Origin: Selenomonas sputigena_A | Lineage (GTDB): Bacteria > Bacillota > Negativicutes > Selenomonadales > Selenomonadaceae | DNA: 64,000 nucleotides | Assembly: GCF_051603425.1 (NCBI RefSeq) | Contig: NZ_CP194411.1 | Coordinates: 1,178,001-1,242,000 of the forward strand | Direction of reading: 5' to 3' | Shown: piece by piece, positions 42,607 to 51,444 of the stretch | Layout: each line of letters opens with the position of its first letter | Numbering within the stretch: position 1 is the stretch's first letter | Notes under the pieces: model-generated | The model's input: the letters and a program-made list of their open reading frames with translations, nothing else | What the model was told of the DNA's origin: nothing | Database searches by the model: none | Program-made: the position numbers and the translations under genes

Positions 42607-43395
42607 ATGCGCTCTTATCGTCTGCGCAGGGTGTTTCTTGCGCTGGGTCTTGCCATGCTTTTGGCGGCGGGGACGGCTTCGGCTGCGCCGATCCTCTCCG
42701 AGAATTCGCATGGGCGCGATGTGCTGAAGCTGCAGCAGGAACTGCAGCGCGCGGGGTATCTTGACGACAAGCCGGACGGGATTTTCGGCAGCCGCACGAA
42801 GAATGCTGTGATAGCGTTCCAGCGCGCGAAGAGCCTCAAGGAGACGGGCGTTGTGGATCGCGAGACTTGGGCGCGTCTGCAGAAGGAGCCGGCGGACGCC
42901 GGACGAATCGCGCTGCCGGTCGGTGCGGGCGGCGTGAAGATCCAACCGCCGCAGACGGCGGACAGGAAGCCTGACCTGAAGCCGCATGTGAACAAGGCGC
43001 CGGAGAGCAAGCCGTTCCTCAAGCGTGCGAACGTGAACAAGGTCATCGCGACGGCACGGAAGTATATCGGTACGCCGTACAAGTTCGGCGGCACGACGCC
43101 GAAGGCGTTCGACTGCTCCGGTTATCTGCAGTACGTGTTCGAGCAGAACGGCATGACGATTCCGCGCACGGCGGACGAGCAGTTCAAGCTCGGCAAGAAT
43201 GCGCGTGTAACGGATCTGGAGCCCGGGGATCTCGTGTTCTTCGAGACGTACGAGAAAGGCGCTTCGCACTGCGGCATTTACCTCGGCGGCGACAAGTTCA
43301 TCCATGCGTCGACGAGCAAGGGCGTGCGCATAGACGAGTTGTCGAATGATTATTGGAAAACGCATTATTACGGCGGCAAGCATATCATCGAGTAA
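42607..43395 (+). CDS. secreted NlpC/P60 peptidoglycan hydrolase
   Basis: The protein has 262 residues. A signal peptide ('VFLALGLAMLLAAGTASA') is followed by a PG_binding_1 domain ('GRDVLKLQQELQRAGYLDD', about 35-95) and an NlpC/P60 domain (about 140-262). The catalytic Cys is in 'FDCSGYLQYVF', His in 'ASHCGIYLGG', and the third polar residue in 'FIHASTSKG'. It should cut stem peptides in the cell wall. The start at 42607 is chosen because it begins the signal peptide, with GAAGGG upstream. Confidence 0.93.
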   Translation: MRSYRLRRVFLALGLAMLLAAGTASAAPILSENSHGRDVLKLQQELQRAGYLDDKPDGIFGSRTKNAVIAFQRAKSLKETGVVDRETWARLQKEPADAGRIALPVGAGGVKIQPPQTADRKPDLKPHVNKAPESKPFLKRANVNKVIATARKYIGTPYKFGGTTPKAFDCSGYLQYVFEQNGMTIPRTADEQFKLGKNARVTDLEPGDLVFFETYEKGASHCGIYLGGDKFIHASTSKGVRIDELSNDYWKTHYYGGKHIIE

Positions 43396-43421
43396 ACGTC
43401 CGGTCTTATAAGCATATAAAG

Positions 43422-43468
43422 AAGGAAGCCCGTTCCGCAGATGCGCTGCGAAACGGGCTTCCTTTTTG
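43422..43468. terminator. strong bidirectional terminator
   Basis: AAGGAAGCCCGTT and AACGGGCTTCCTT flank a small loop, with A/T runs on both sides. It separates the NlpC/P60 gene from the convergent LCP gene. Confidence 0.85.
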
Positions 43469-43469
43469 T

Positions 43470-43575
43470 TTTACCATGAAGCCACAAGAGGTCAAGCTGA
43501 AGGTGCAGACCGCTTGGCTAGGCTTCTGTAAGGGCGGCGCACTTTTGTCCACAAAGTGGCCGTTTGTGCGTGTAG
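43470..43575 (+). repeat. dispersed palindromic repeat, copy 4
   Basis: A full-length copy in the plus orientation: TTTTACCATGAAGCCACAAG at the start and CCGTTTGTGCGTGTAG at the end. The hairpin is GTCCAC/GTGGCC instead of GTCCGC/GCGGAC, so the second-from-inner pair changed on both arms. It ends 8 bases from the stop codon of the LCP gene. Confidence 0.8.
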
Positions 43576-43582
43576 TTCTTGG

Positions 43583-44905
43583 TTATTGTGTCTTTTGCGG
43601 GCTGGCGTCGGGGACGGGCGCGGGGCCTACAGGGCCTGTGCTGCCCCGGGCGTCTGTGTCCGCATTGATGCCGGGGGAGACTGCACCGCCGCCCGAGGAG
43701 CTGCCCGACGATCCTGTGCCGCCGGAAGAAGAGCTGCTGTCGCTGCTGCCGCTTTGGGAAGAAGAGCGCCTGCCGGATGATGAATCGCTGTCCGCCGCAG
43801 CGGGCGTCTCGCGCCCCTGGGACTTTTTCGTGCTGCCGGGTCGATTGGAGTCGGAGCTTTCGCGTTTCGGCGCACGTCCGATGGAGTAGTCGCCTTCGGG
43901 AACCTCCGTCGCCCCCGCAGGGATGGAGCGCTCATACTCGTGGCTGGCGCGTTCCATGTTGGCGCGCATGGTGGAATCCAGGTCGATGTCGAGTGTGCTG
44001 GCCACGGTCTGGCGCAGTTTCAGGACATCGGGAATCCAGTAGCTGATGCCCGAGATGTAGAGCGGGCGGCCAGGCACCATATCCGTCTTGAGACCGTTCT
44101 TCTGCGCTTCCTTCAGCGTGCCCGCGAATTCGAGGAGCTGGCGGAAGGAGAGGTCGGTCTCGACGGAGCCCATGACCTCGCGGATGATGCTTGGCAGATG
44201 GGCGATGATGGACGGCGATGCGACCTTGTCCATCACGGCTTTCATGAATTTCTGCTGGCGGCCGATGCGCCCGATGTCGCCTTCCTCGTCGCGGTAGCGC
44301 ACATAGGTGACGGCCGTTTTGCCGTCCATGTGCTGCATTCCCGGCTGCAGGTCGATGACGAGGCCGCCGTCGTCGTCCCAGGGATCTTCGTAGAACATGC
44401 GCTTTTCCACGTCGATGTCGACGCCGCCGATGGCATCGATGATGCGCTGGAAGGAATGCGTGTTGATGATGACGTAGTGGTCGACGCGCACGCCGATGAA
44501 ATCCTCTACGGTGTCCTCGGTGAGTTTGTGGCCGCCGTAGGCATAGGCCGCATTGATCTTGTCATAGCCGTGTCCCTTGATCTTGACGCGTGTGTCGCGC
44601 GGCAGAGAGAGGAGGGCGGCCTGGTTCTTCTTGGGGTCGATGGTCGCGATCATCAGTGTGTCGGAGCGGCCGACATCGTCCGCGCGCTGGTCGACGCCCA
44701 TGATCATGATGGTTGCCTTGTCCTTGGCTGTCAGGAGATGCTCCTCCTCGGGCGTCAGCTCTTTCTTGTCCAAAAGGCTTGTGGAAGCGAAGAGCGCGCC
44801 TGCACAAGCGGCGAGTACGAACACGAGGAAGATGACGAGGTAGAGCCAGATGCGCCGGGTCTTTTTCGGCGGCGGGGTGGGCGTCGAAGTGTTCTGCAAG
44901 ATCAT
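43583..44905 (-). CDS. LytR-CpsA-Psr (LCP) family cell-wall ligase
   Basis: The protein has 440 residues. An N-terminal membrane anchor ('IWLYLVIFLVFVLAACAGAL') precedes the LCP domain, with the phosphate-binding residues in 'DQRADDVGRSDTLMIA' and 'LLSLPRDTRVKI' and 'TYVRYRDEEGDIGRIGRQQ'. LCP enzymes attach secondary polymers from lipid carriers to peptidoglycan. The C-terminal ~95 residues are a Ser/Gly/Pro-rich low-complexity tail, probably an extracytoplasmic spacer. It is a single-gene unit with its own promoter at 45007-45035. Confidence 0.92.
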   Translation of the reverse strand: MILQNTSTPTPPPKKTRRIWLYLVIFLVFVLAACAGALFASTSLLDKKELTPEEEHLLTAKDKATIMIMGVDQRADDVGRSDTLMIATIDPKKNQAALLSLPRDTRVKIKGHGYDKINAAYAYGGHKLTEDTVEDFIGVRVDHYVIINTHSFQRIIDAIGGVDIDVEKRMFYEDPWDDDGGLVIDLQPGMQHMDGKTAVTYVRYRDEEGDIGRIGRQQKFMKAVMDKVASPSIIAHLPSIIREVMGSVETDLSFRQLLEFAGTLKEAQKNGLKTDMVPGRPLYISGISYWIPDVLKLRQTVASTLDIDLDSTMRANMERASHEYERSIPAGATEVPEGDYSIGRAPKRESSDSNRPGSTKKSQGRETPAAADSDSSSGRRSSSQSGSSDSSSSSGGTGSSGSSSGGGAVSPGINADTDARGSTGPVGPAPVPDASPQKTQ

Positions 44906-45006
44906 ACCTTCTTTTCAAAGCATTTTGAGAGAGCCGCCTTCGTCTGAAGGACAAGCCTTTGCGGAAGTCGGGCGGAAAGCGGCAAATGCCGCACCCATTT
45001 CTTATC

Positions 45007-45035
45007 ATTATAAGAGGTCTTGTTTCTTTGCGCAA
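45007..45035 (-). promoter_or_regulatory. promoter of the LCP gene
   Basis: TTGCGC, 17 bases, TATAAT on the minus strand, about 100 bases upstream of the start. Confidence 0.7.
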
Positions 45036-45071
45036 TTATTATTTTTGCCGTTCGCCCTGTATTAGCGATAT

Positions 45072-45575
45072 TTTACAATGAAAGCCCAAGAAGTCAAGCC
45101 CGGAGGGCGCAGACTGATTGGCTGCTTTCATGTAAGGCGGGTGGACATATGTACAGCATGGTGCTGTGATGATGTTATTGGCGGAAACGGATACAAAAGG
45201 AACCATGTTGGTTTGTGCGGCGGCTGAACATATGTCCGGCAAGTTTACAATGAAAGCCCAAGAAGTCAAGCCCGGAGGGCGCAGACTGATTGGCTGCTTT
45301 CATGTAAGGGCGGGTGGACATATGTACAGCACGGTGCTGTGATGATGTTATTGGCGGAAACGGATACAAAAGGGACCATGTTGGTTTGTGCGGCGGCTGA
45401 ACATATGTCCGGCAAGTTTACAATGAAAGCCCAAGAGGCCAAGCCGAAGGCGCAGGCCGATTGGCTGCTTTCATGTAAGGGCGGCGCACAATGTCCGCAA
45501 AGCGGACGTTTGTGCGTGTAGTTTACAATGAAGCCCAAGAAGTCAAGCCGAAGGCGCAGACTGAACGGCGGGGGA
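45072..45575 (+). repeat. tandem cluster of palindromic repeat elements
   Basis: Four units each begin TTTACAATGAA(A)GCCCAAGA. Units 1 (45072-45243) and 2 (45244-45416) are 172-173 bp and nearly identical, with an alternative right part bounded by GGACATATGT...ACATATGTCC and holding CAGCA(T/C)GGTGCTG. Unit 3 (45417-45521) is the standard 105-bp element ending GCGTGTAG. Unit 4 (from 45522) is cut off after about 54 bases. The cluster fills most of the space between the LCP and SLC13 genes. Confidence 0.85.
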
Positions 45576-45637
45576 AGCGTTGTTTTTTGAATTTTTTGGC
45601 TTTTGCGTTATTTCCTGAATAAATGCACCACTTTGCT

Positions 45638-45666
45638 ATTGTAAAATAACGCCATATATATTATCA
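45638..45666 (+). promoter_or_regulatory. possible promoter of the SLC13 gene
   Basis: TTGTAA, 17 bases, TATCAT in an AT-rich stretch about 100 bases upstream of the start. Confidence 0.4.
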
Positions 45667-45765
45667 TAATAGAGTAACAATTCCCGCGTGCTATTCGGGG
45701 ATAGCCGCAGGGAATGGAACGGGAGCTTCACGCCGTTCTCGTACAAAAGATGGAGGTGTTAGTAA

Positions 45766-47322
45766 ATGAGTACGGAAGAAGCAAAAAGCCAAAGCGACAA
45801 GATTCATGAGGCTGAGTTGGCGTTTGACCGAAAACGACGTACCTTCGGCATGATTTGCGGACCGATCTGCGCCATCCTCGTCATCATGACGCCAATCGCG
45901 AATCTCCCGTGGGAAGCGCACAAGCTGCTCGCCATCATGACGCTGATCGCGCTGTGGTGGATCACGGAGCCGATTCCGATTCCGGTGACGTCGCTTTTGG
46001 GACCGACGCTGGCAGTTATTTTTGGTGTTACAACGGCGAAGACCGCGTATGAGGCGTTCGCCAATCCCATGATCTTCCTCTTCATGGGCGGCTTCATCAT
46101 CGCCAAGGGCATGATGATGCACGGACTGGATCGAAAATTTGCCTTTGCGCTCCTATCGATGTCCTGGGTCGGCTCGAATCCAAGACGAATCTTCCTCGCG
46201 GTCGGCCTTGCCTGTGCGCTCTGCTCCGGCTGGGTCAGCAACACAGCGACGGCCGCCATGATGTTCCCGATTGCGCTCGGTCTTTTGGAGGCAATCAAGG
46301 AAATGTTTGCCGCGAACGGCAAGAAGATTGAACTGCACGAGTACAAGTACGCTACGGGTCTCATGCTCATGACGGCGTATTCGTGCTCCATCGGCGGCGT
46401 CCTGACCCCGATCGGCACGCCCCCGAACATCATCATGCTCGGCTTTCTTGACCAGATGGCGAATATCCACATCTCCTTCTTTGAATGGATGATCTGGGGC
46501 TCCGTCGCCATGGTCGTTTACTTCATTATTACGTATCTGCTCCTCGTCAACATGTTCCCGGCCGACGTCAAGCGCATCGACGGCGCCGAGGCTTTCATCG
46601 CCGAGAAGCGCCGCGCACTCGGCGGCTGGACGCGCGCCCAGAAGAACACGCTCGTGGGCTTCTGTGTCGCCGTCGTGCTCTGGGTCACGCCGGGCATCTT
46701 GAACATCATCTTAGGACCCGATTCGCCGATCCTTAAAATGTACGGCAAGCTGTTCCCGGAGGCCATTGCGGCCATGGCGGGTGCGCTTCTGCTCTTCTTC
46801 CTCCCCGTGAATTGGAAGGAGCGCGAGTTCACGCTGAACTGGAAGGACGCTGCCGCCGGCGTCGAGTGGGGCACGCTGATTCTCTTCGGCGGCGGTCTCG
46901 CGATGGGCGGCATGATGTACAAGACGGGTCTTTCGACTTGGGTCGGCGACTGCATCGTCGGTTGGATGGGCGGTGAGCCGTCGCTCTTCATGATGGTTGC
47001 GATCTTCTCCGTCATGGCGCTGCTTCTTTCGGAGCTGTCGTCCCATACGGCGGCGACGAACATGATCGGTCCTTTGGGCGTTACGGCGGCTATGGCAGCC
47101 GGCTTCAGCCCGATTCCGGTCGCAGTTGGCATCGCGCTTTCCTCGTCGCTCGGCTTCATGTTGCCGGTGTCGACGCCGCCAAACGCCATCGTCTATGCGT
47201 CCGGCTATGTGCCGATCACGAAGATGATCAAGACGGGCGTCTACATCGACTTTATCGGTATTTTCTGCGTTACGATACCGATCGTGCTGTATCTCGTCGA
47301 ATTCGTCGTCGGAGCACGCTGA
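45766..47322 (+). CDS. SLC13/DASS-family anion transporter
   Basis: The 518-residue membrane protein shows the two DASS hairpin motifs: 'WVSNTATAAMMFPIAL' (SNT) and 'ELSSHTAATNMIGPL' (SHT in place of the second SNT), plus 'PIGTPPNIIMLGFL' and 'STPPNAIVYASGYV'. The family takes up di- and tricarboxylates or sulfate with Na+. The substrate cannot be read from the sequence, but C4-dicarboxylates suit a fermentative anaerobe. GGAGGTG lies about 10 bases upstream. Confidence 0.9.
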   Translation: MSTEEAKSQSDKIHEAELAFDRKRRTFGMICGPICAILVIMTPIANLPWEAHKLLAIMTLIALWWITEPIPIPVTSLLGPTLAVIFGVTTAKTAYEAFANPMIFLFMGGFIIAKGMMMHGLDRKFAFALLSMSWVGSNPRRIFLAVGLACALCSGWVSNTATAAMMFPIALGLLEAIKEMFAANGKKIELHEYKYATGLMLMTAYSCSIGGVLTPIGTPPNIIMLGFLDQMANIHISFFEWMIWGSVAMVVYFIITYLLLVNMFPADVKRIDGAEAFIAEKRRALGGWTRAQKNTLVGFCVAVVLWVTPGILNIILGPDSPILKMYGKLFPEAIAAMAGALLLFFLPVNWKEREFTLNWKDAAAGVEWGTLILFGGGLAMGGMMYKTGLSTWVGDCIVGWMGGEPSLFMMVAIFSVMALLLSELSSHTAATNMIGPLGVTAAMAAGFSPIPVAVGIALSSSLGFMLPVSTPPNAIVYASGYVPITKMIKTGVYIDFIGIFCVTIPIVLYLVEFVVGAR

Positions 47323-47369
47323 GCAAGAAAAAAGAGGGGCTCTCCTGCGGGAGGGCTCCTTGCTTTTTG
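47322..47369 (+). terminator. terminator after the SLC13 gene
   Basis: AGCAAG/CTTGCT outer pairs enclose GGGGCTCTCC/GGGAGGGCTCC, then T5. Confidence 0.7.
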
Positions 47370-47456
47370 GGACGCGCCGCAGCGCGTCTTTCGTGCGTCC
47401 CGCTGCCGCGCGGCCGGACGTGGGAGAGGGGGCAGACCCGGAAGAAGGAGGAAGCT

Positions 47457-47930
47457 ATGGCAAAGGAGATCGAGCGGAAGTTTCTTGTAAGGCAGGAAAT
47501 TTGGCAGCCGCAGGACGAGGGGACGGAGATCGCACAGGGCTACCTCGCGGCGACGAAGGAACGCGTCGTGCGCGTGCGCCTTGCCGCAGGACGCGGCTGG
47601 CTGACGGTGAAGGGGCCGACGCAGGGCATTGAGCGCCTTGAATGTGAGTATGAGGTGCCGGTCGAGGATGCGCGCGCCATGCTCGCGCTTTGCGAGCGTC
47701 CTTTGATCGAGAAGCGGCGCTATCGGGAGCGGCATGGGGAACATACTTGGGAAATTGACTGCTTCACGGGCGAGAACGAGGGGCTTGTCGTGGCCGAGGT
47801 GGAGCTTTCCCGCGCCGACGAGGCTTTTGTGCGGCCTCTCTGGCTTGGCGCAGAGGTGTCGGCGGACAGCCGCTACCAAAACGCAAGTCTCATCCGCCTG
47901 CCGTTTTCCCGATGGAAAGAGGAGAGATGA
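47457..47930 (+). CDS. CYTH-domain triphosphatase-like protein
   Basis: The protein has 157 residues and begins 'MAKEIERKFLV', the ExExK signature of CYTH enzymes. Charged strands lining the tunnel follow ('RVRLAAGRGWLTVKG', 'ECEYEVPVEDARAML', 'WEIDCFTGENEGLVVAEVEL'). The family hydrolyses inorganic triphosphate or nucleoside triphosphates; a few members are adenylate cyclases. The short single-domain form favours triphosphatase. GGAGG is 7 bases before ATG. Confidence 0.9.
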   Translation: MAKEIERKFLVRQEIWQPQDEGTEIAQGYLAATKERVVRVRLAAGRGWLTVKGPTQGIERLECEYEVPVEDARAMLALCERPLIEKRRYRERHGEHTWEIDCFTGENEGLVVAEVELSRADEAFVRPLWLGAEVSADSRYQNASLIRLPFSRWKEER

Positions 47931-48089
47931 GGGCGTGCCGCCGCGCGTCCGGCGCGTTTCGGGCATGGCTGCCGACGTCGTTCCGGTCGGGAATTTTTTC
48001 GAGCTGCTTGTGATTTCGGGCTTGACCTCGTGGAATTTCGTGGTAGACTGAGATTTAGTTTCATGGAATCAGAAGGAGATGTCATTATT

Positions 48090-49073
48090 ATGAAAGCAGA
48101 GTATCTGCGGGGGATTTTTTATGCCCTTGTCTTTGCTGTTCCCGCCTATGTTCTCGGCAAGTTCTTTCCGATTATCGGCGGCCCGGTTTTTGGAATCCTG
48201 CTCGGCATGCTTTTTGCGCGCTTGGGAAGGCCGAAGAACTTCGAGCCCGGTATCAGCTTCACGGGCAAGAAGATCTTGCAGTATGCCATCATTTTGCTCG
48301 GTTTCGAGATGAACCTCTACCATGTTCTTTCCGTCGGCTCGCAGTCGCTGGCGGTCATGGCCTCGACGCTTGCGACGGCCTTCCTCGTGGCCTGGGGCGC
48401 GGGCCGGCTGCTCGGCGTCGAGGGCGATGCGCGGACGTTGATCGGCGCGGGCACGGCGATCTGCGGCGGTTCGGCCATCGCAGCAGTCGCGCCCGTCATC
48501 GGGGCGAAGGACAAGGATATCGTCTTTTCCATTTCGACGATCTTCCTCTTCAATGTCCTGGCGGTGTTCATCTTTCCCTTCCTCGGGCATTTTATGGGCA
48601 TGAGCGATCTCGGCTTCGGCATGTGGGCCGGCACGGCCATCAACGATACGTCGTCCGTCGTGGCGGCCGGCTATTCTTACAGCCACGAGGCAGGCAGCTA
48701 TGCGACCATCGTCAAGCTGACGCGCGCTCTCTGCATCGTGCCGGTCTGCCTTGCCTTTGCGCTCTTTGCAGCGAGGGACAGCAAGGAGCAAGGCAAGGGG
48801 TTCAGCCTGAGGCGTGTCTTCCCCATGTTCATCCTCTGGTTCGTCGTCGCCTCCATCGTCAACACGACGGGCGTCCTGCCCGAAGCGCTTTCGCATTTCC
48901 TTGGTGAGGCGGGCAAGTTCGCCATTGTGCTGGCGATGAGCGCGATCGGTCTCAATACGGATTTCGGCGCGCTGCTCAAAAATGGCGTCCGGCCGATCAC
49001 GCTCGGGCTTTTCTGCTGGATTGCAGTCGCTGTTGTCTCGCTCATCGTGCAGCGTTTCATCGGCATCATCTGA
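48090..49073 (+). CDS. YeiH-family (UPF0324) membrane protein
   Basis: The protein has about 327 residues and roughly ten membrane helices. The family signature 'IGAGTAICGGSAIAAVAPVI' is clear, with 'AGTAINDTSSVVAAGYSYS' further on. YeiH proteins are annotated as putative sulfate exporters without firm evidence. A promoter TTGACC-16-TAGACT lies at about 48024. AAGGAG lies 12 bases before ATG 48090; an upstream ATG at 48063 is possible. Confidence 0.88.
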   Translation: MKAEYLRGIFYALVFAVPAYVLGKFFPIIGGPVFGILLGMLFARLGRPKNFEPGISFTGKKILQYAIILLGFEMNLYHVLSVGSQSLAVMASTLATAFLVAWGAGRLLGVEGDARTLIGAGTAICGGSAIAAVAPVIGAKDKDIVFSISTIFLFNVLAVFIFPFLGHFMGMSDLGFGMWAGTAINDTSSVVAAGYSYSHEAGSYATIVKLTRALCIVPVCLAFALFAARDSKEQGKGFSLRRVFPMFILWFVVASIVNTTGVLPEALSHFLGEAGKFAIVLAMSAIGLNTDFGALLKNGVRPITLGLFCWIAVAVVSLIVQRFIGII

Positions 49074-49081
49074 AATGGGCC

Positions 49082-49130
49082 ATACGCCTTGAAAACGACG
49101 CTGCAAAGCGGTTTTCAAGGCGTATTTTGT
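49082..49130 (+). terminator. terminator after the YeiH gene
   Basis: ATACGCCTTGAAAAC and GTTTTCAAGGCGTAT form a 14-15-bp stem followed by TTTGT. Confidence 0.8.
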
Positions 49131-49141
49131 GTCTCCGGCGT

Positions 49142-49170
49142 TTGACAAAGCTTGCAATCTTGCTTATACT
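49142..49170 (+). promoter_or_regulatory. promoter of the MgtC-like gene
   Basis: TTGACA, 17 bases, TATACT. Transcription from about 49177 gives a 208-base leader that contains the DnaA boxes. Confidence 0.8.
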
Positions 49171-49217
49171 TTCAGTAAGGTCGGTGGGCATGTACGGCAA
49201 TTTTGTGCCCACGAAGA

Positions 49218-49341
49218 TTATCCACATTGTCCACAAACCTGCGCTTGTCTTTTCCACAGGGGATGGAACAGCGAATTTTTCTTCTCCGGGAGGCGGCTTT
49301 TCCACAGCTTTTGGACATAAAGTGGATAAAAATGTGGATAA
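49218..49341. promoter_or_regulatory. cluster of DnaA-box-like sites
   Basis: Sites are TTATCCACA (49218-49226), TTGTCCACA (49227-49235), TTTTCCACA (49250-49258 and 49298-49306), AGTGGATAA (49321-49329) and TGTGGATAA (49333-49341). Two are perfect consensus 9-mers, one on each strand, and four differ by one base or fit TTWTNCACA. Six within 124 bp is far above chance. There is no dnaA, dnaN or AT-rich unwinding region nearby, so a DnaA-titrating or DnaA-regulated leader is likelier than an origin. Confidence 0.65.
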
Positions 49342-49384
49342 GTCTCTTGCTGAGGCAAAAAGCGGGGGACGGGGAGGCGATGGG

Positions 49385-50062
49385 ATGGTATCCGAATGGG
49401 AAATACTGCTGCGCCTGACGCTTTCCTGTGTCCTGGGCGGCATCATCGGCTACGAGCGGCAGTCGCGGCGCAAGTCGGCAGGGCTTAGGACGAATATGCT
49501 CGTCTGCCTGGGTTCCTGCCTCGTCATGCTGATTTCGGAGGCGATTTACCAAGGGGTCGAGGGGCGGACGAATGCCGATCCGGCACGCCTTGCGGCGCAG
49601 GTCGTTTCCGGCATCGGCTTTTTGGGCGCAGGCGCCATCATGAAGGAAGGGCTGACGGTCACGGGACTGACGACGGCGGCCTGCCTCTGGGTCGTCGCAG
49701 GCGTCGGACTCGCCGTGGGCGGCGGCTACTATACGGCGGCGCTTCTCGCGACGGGGCTTGTCTTTGTGACGCTCGGTGCGCTCTCGCGCCTCGACGAGTG
49801 GGTAGGGCATGAGAATCACTTCGTGCTCACGGTGTTCACGAGCGACGAGCCGGGGCAGCTCGTGCATATCAACGAGTGCTTGGAGGATCTGCAGATGACG
49901 ATCCGCGCCGTCAAGGCGAAGGGGGCGGAGGACGAGGCGGACGGCGCTAGGAACCGCCTGATCTTCGAGTTTGAGCTGTACAACCGACCGGGAATCAAGA
50001 GCGTCATCGTCGCCGATGCTGTCCAGCGCATACGGGGCGTCACGGGCGTCCATATCGCCTGA
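49385..50062 (+). CDS. MgtC/SapB-family membrane protein
   Basis: The protein has 225 residues. The N-terminal ~130 form four to five membrane helices with the family motif 'VLGGIIGYERQSRRKSAGLR' and 'GIGFLGAGAIMKEG'. The C-terminal ~90 residues form a soluble ACT-like domain ('HFVLTVFTSDEPGQLVHIN'). MgtC proteins act in Mg2+ limitation and inhibit or tune ATP synthase or transporters. Start ATG 49385 has GGGGAGG 7 bases upstream. Confidence 0.9.
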   Translation: MVSEWEILLRLTLSCVLGGIIGYERQSRRKSAGLRTNMLVCLGSCLVMLISEAIYQGVEGRTNADPARLAAQVVSGIGFLGAGAIMKEGLTVTGLTTAACLWVVAGVGLAVGGGYYTAALLATGLVFVTLGALSRLDEWVGHENHFVLTVFTSDEPGQLVHINECLEDLQMTIRAVKAKGAEDEADGARNRLIFEFELYNRPGIKSVIVADAVQRIRGVTGVHIA

Positions 50063-50128
50063 GCTGTTTGGAAGTGCGCCCTGGCGCGTGTTTTGAGGTG
50101 AGTTCCTCATGTATATGTTTGCTTTCGT

Positions 50129-50157
50129 TAGACGCAATCCGAGTATTTTGGTATAAT
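50129..50157 (+). promoter_or_regulatory. promoter of the dicarboxylate/amino acid symporter
   Basis: TAGACG, 17 bases, TATAAT, about 70 bases before the start. Confidence 0.6.
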
Positions 50158-50231
50158 ATACAAGCGCCCTGTTTTGGCACAGGACGTTTGTACATTATAT
50201 ATATTTATCTTTATGAAAGGGAGTGTGTATT

Positions 50232-51440
50232 ATGAATCTTTCTGTCCGTATCTTTATTGCCCTCATACTGGCCGTCGTTGTTGGCCTCGTTCTGGGCGAC
50301 GAGTACATCGGCTTCATCAACTGGTGGATTGCACCGATCGGTACGATCTTCATCAATCTCATCAAGATGATGATTGTTCCCGTCGTCTTTTCGTCGCTCA
50401 TCGTCGGCGTCACGAGCCTTGGCGACACCAAAACGCTCGGGCGCATCAGCGCCAAGACGGTGGGCATCTATCTCTGCACGACGGCCATCGCCATCGTCAT
50501 CGGCTTTGCCGTGGCGGGCGTGATTCATCCGGGCGTCGGTCTGGAGATGAGCGGCACGGCGCCTGAGGTCAAGGAAGCACCGTCCATCATGCAGGTCTTC
50601 GTCAACATGGTGCCGACAAATCCCGTCGCTTCTATGTCGAAGGGCGATATCCTGCCGGTCATCATCTTCGCCATCTTCATCGGCGTGTCGATCACGCAGG
50701 TGGGCGGTGAGCGCGGCAACCAGCTCATCGGCTTCTTCGACGCCTGTGCTGAAGTCTGCTACAAGGCGATCGGCATGATCATGGCGTTTGCGCCCTTCGG
50801 CGTCTTTGCGCTTCTCCTGCCCGTCGTGGCGAAGAACGGGCCGAAGGTGCTGCTGCCCCTTCTGACGGTTATCCTTTGTTCCTTCATCGGCAGCATCATC
50901 CATGCTGTTCTCGTCTACTCGACGATGGCTTCCGTCTTTGGCAAGATGAGCCCGCTGAAGTTCTTCCGCGGCATGTCGGAGGCGATGATGCTCGCCTTTA
51001 CGACTTGCTCGAGCTCGGGCACGCTGCCGGTCAACATGAAGAACTGCGAGGAGAAGCTCGGCGTATCGCGCAAGATTTCTTCCTTCGTGTTGCCGCTGGG
51101 CGCGACGATCAACATGGACGGCACGGCGCTTTACATGGGCGTCTGCTCGCTCTTCATCGCGAACGTCTTCGGCATCGACCTCACGTTCCAGCAGATGGCG
51201 ATGATCGTCCTGACGGGTACGTTGGCCTCCATCGGCACGGCGGGCGTTCCGGGCGCGGGCCTGATCATGCTGGCGATGGTTCTGCAGGCAGCACAGCTGC
51301 CGGTCGAGGGTCTGGCGCTTGTCGCGGGCATCGACCGCATCCTCGACATGATCCGCACTTGCCTCAATGTCACGGGCGACGGCGCCGTCGCTGTCGTCGT
51401 CGCTTCTTCCGAAGGCGAACATTCGTCCTCCCAGGGGTAA
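50232..51440 (+). CDS. dicarboxylate/amino acid:cation symporter (DAACS)
   Basis: The 402-residue protein has the glutamate-transporter fold. The serine-rich hairpin 'FTTCSSSGTLPV', 'LGATINMDGTALYMGV' and 'GTAGVPGAGLIMLAMVL' are the hallmark motifs, and 'DRILDMIRTCLNVTGDGAV' carries the substrate-binding Asp/Arg/Asn set. It imports glutamate, aspartate or C4-dicarboxylates with Na+ or H+. AAAGGGAG lies 9 bases upstream. The small secreted-protein gene follows 4 bases later. Confidence 0.94.
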   Translation: MNLSVRIFIALILAVVVGLVLGDEYIGFINWWIAPIGTIFINLIKMMIVPVVFSSLIVGVTSLGDTKTLGRISAKTVGIYLCTTAIAIVIGFAVAGVIHPGVGLEMSGTAPEVKEAPSIMQVFVNMVPTNPVASMSKGDILPVIIFAIFIGVSITQVGGERGNQLIGFFDACAEVCYKAIGMIMAFAPFGVFALLLPVVAKNGPKVLLPLLTVILCSFIGSIIHAVLVYSTMASVFGKMSPLKFFRGMSEAMMLAFTTCSSSGTLPVNMKNCEEKLGVSRKISSFVLPLGATINMDGTALYMGVCSLFIANVFGIDLTFQQMAMIVLTGTLASIGTAGVPGAGLIMLAMVLQAAQLPVEGLALVAGIDRILDMIRTCLNVTGDGAVAVVVASSEGEHSSSQG

Positions 51441-51444
51441 GGAG

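Noticed and set aside
45417..45521. 33-codon frame 'MKAQEAKPKAQADWLL...' in the repeat as a micropeptide gene
   Set aside because: The frame is not kept in other copies (frameshift in the 63522 copy, drift in 43470), and no ribosome site precedes it.
48014..48044. Short resemblance to one end of the dispersed repeat upstream of the YeiH gene
   Set aside because: Only about 25 bases match loosely and the hairpin part is absent. It also holds the TTGACC-TAGACT promoter.
49218..49341. Reading the DnaA-box cluster as the chromosomal origin
   Set aside because: No dnaA, dnaN, gyrase or rpmH genes nearby and no clear AT-rich unwinding region; kept only as a binding-site cluster.
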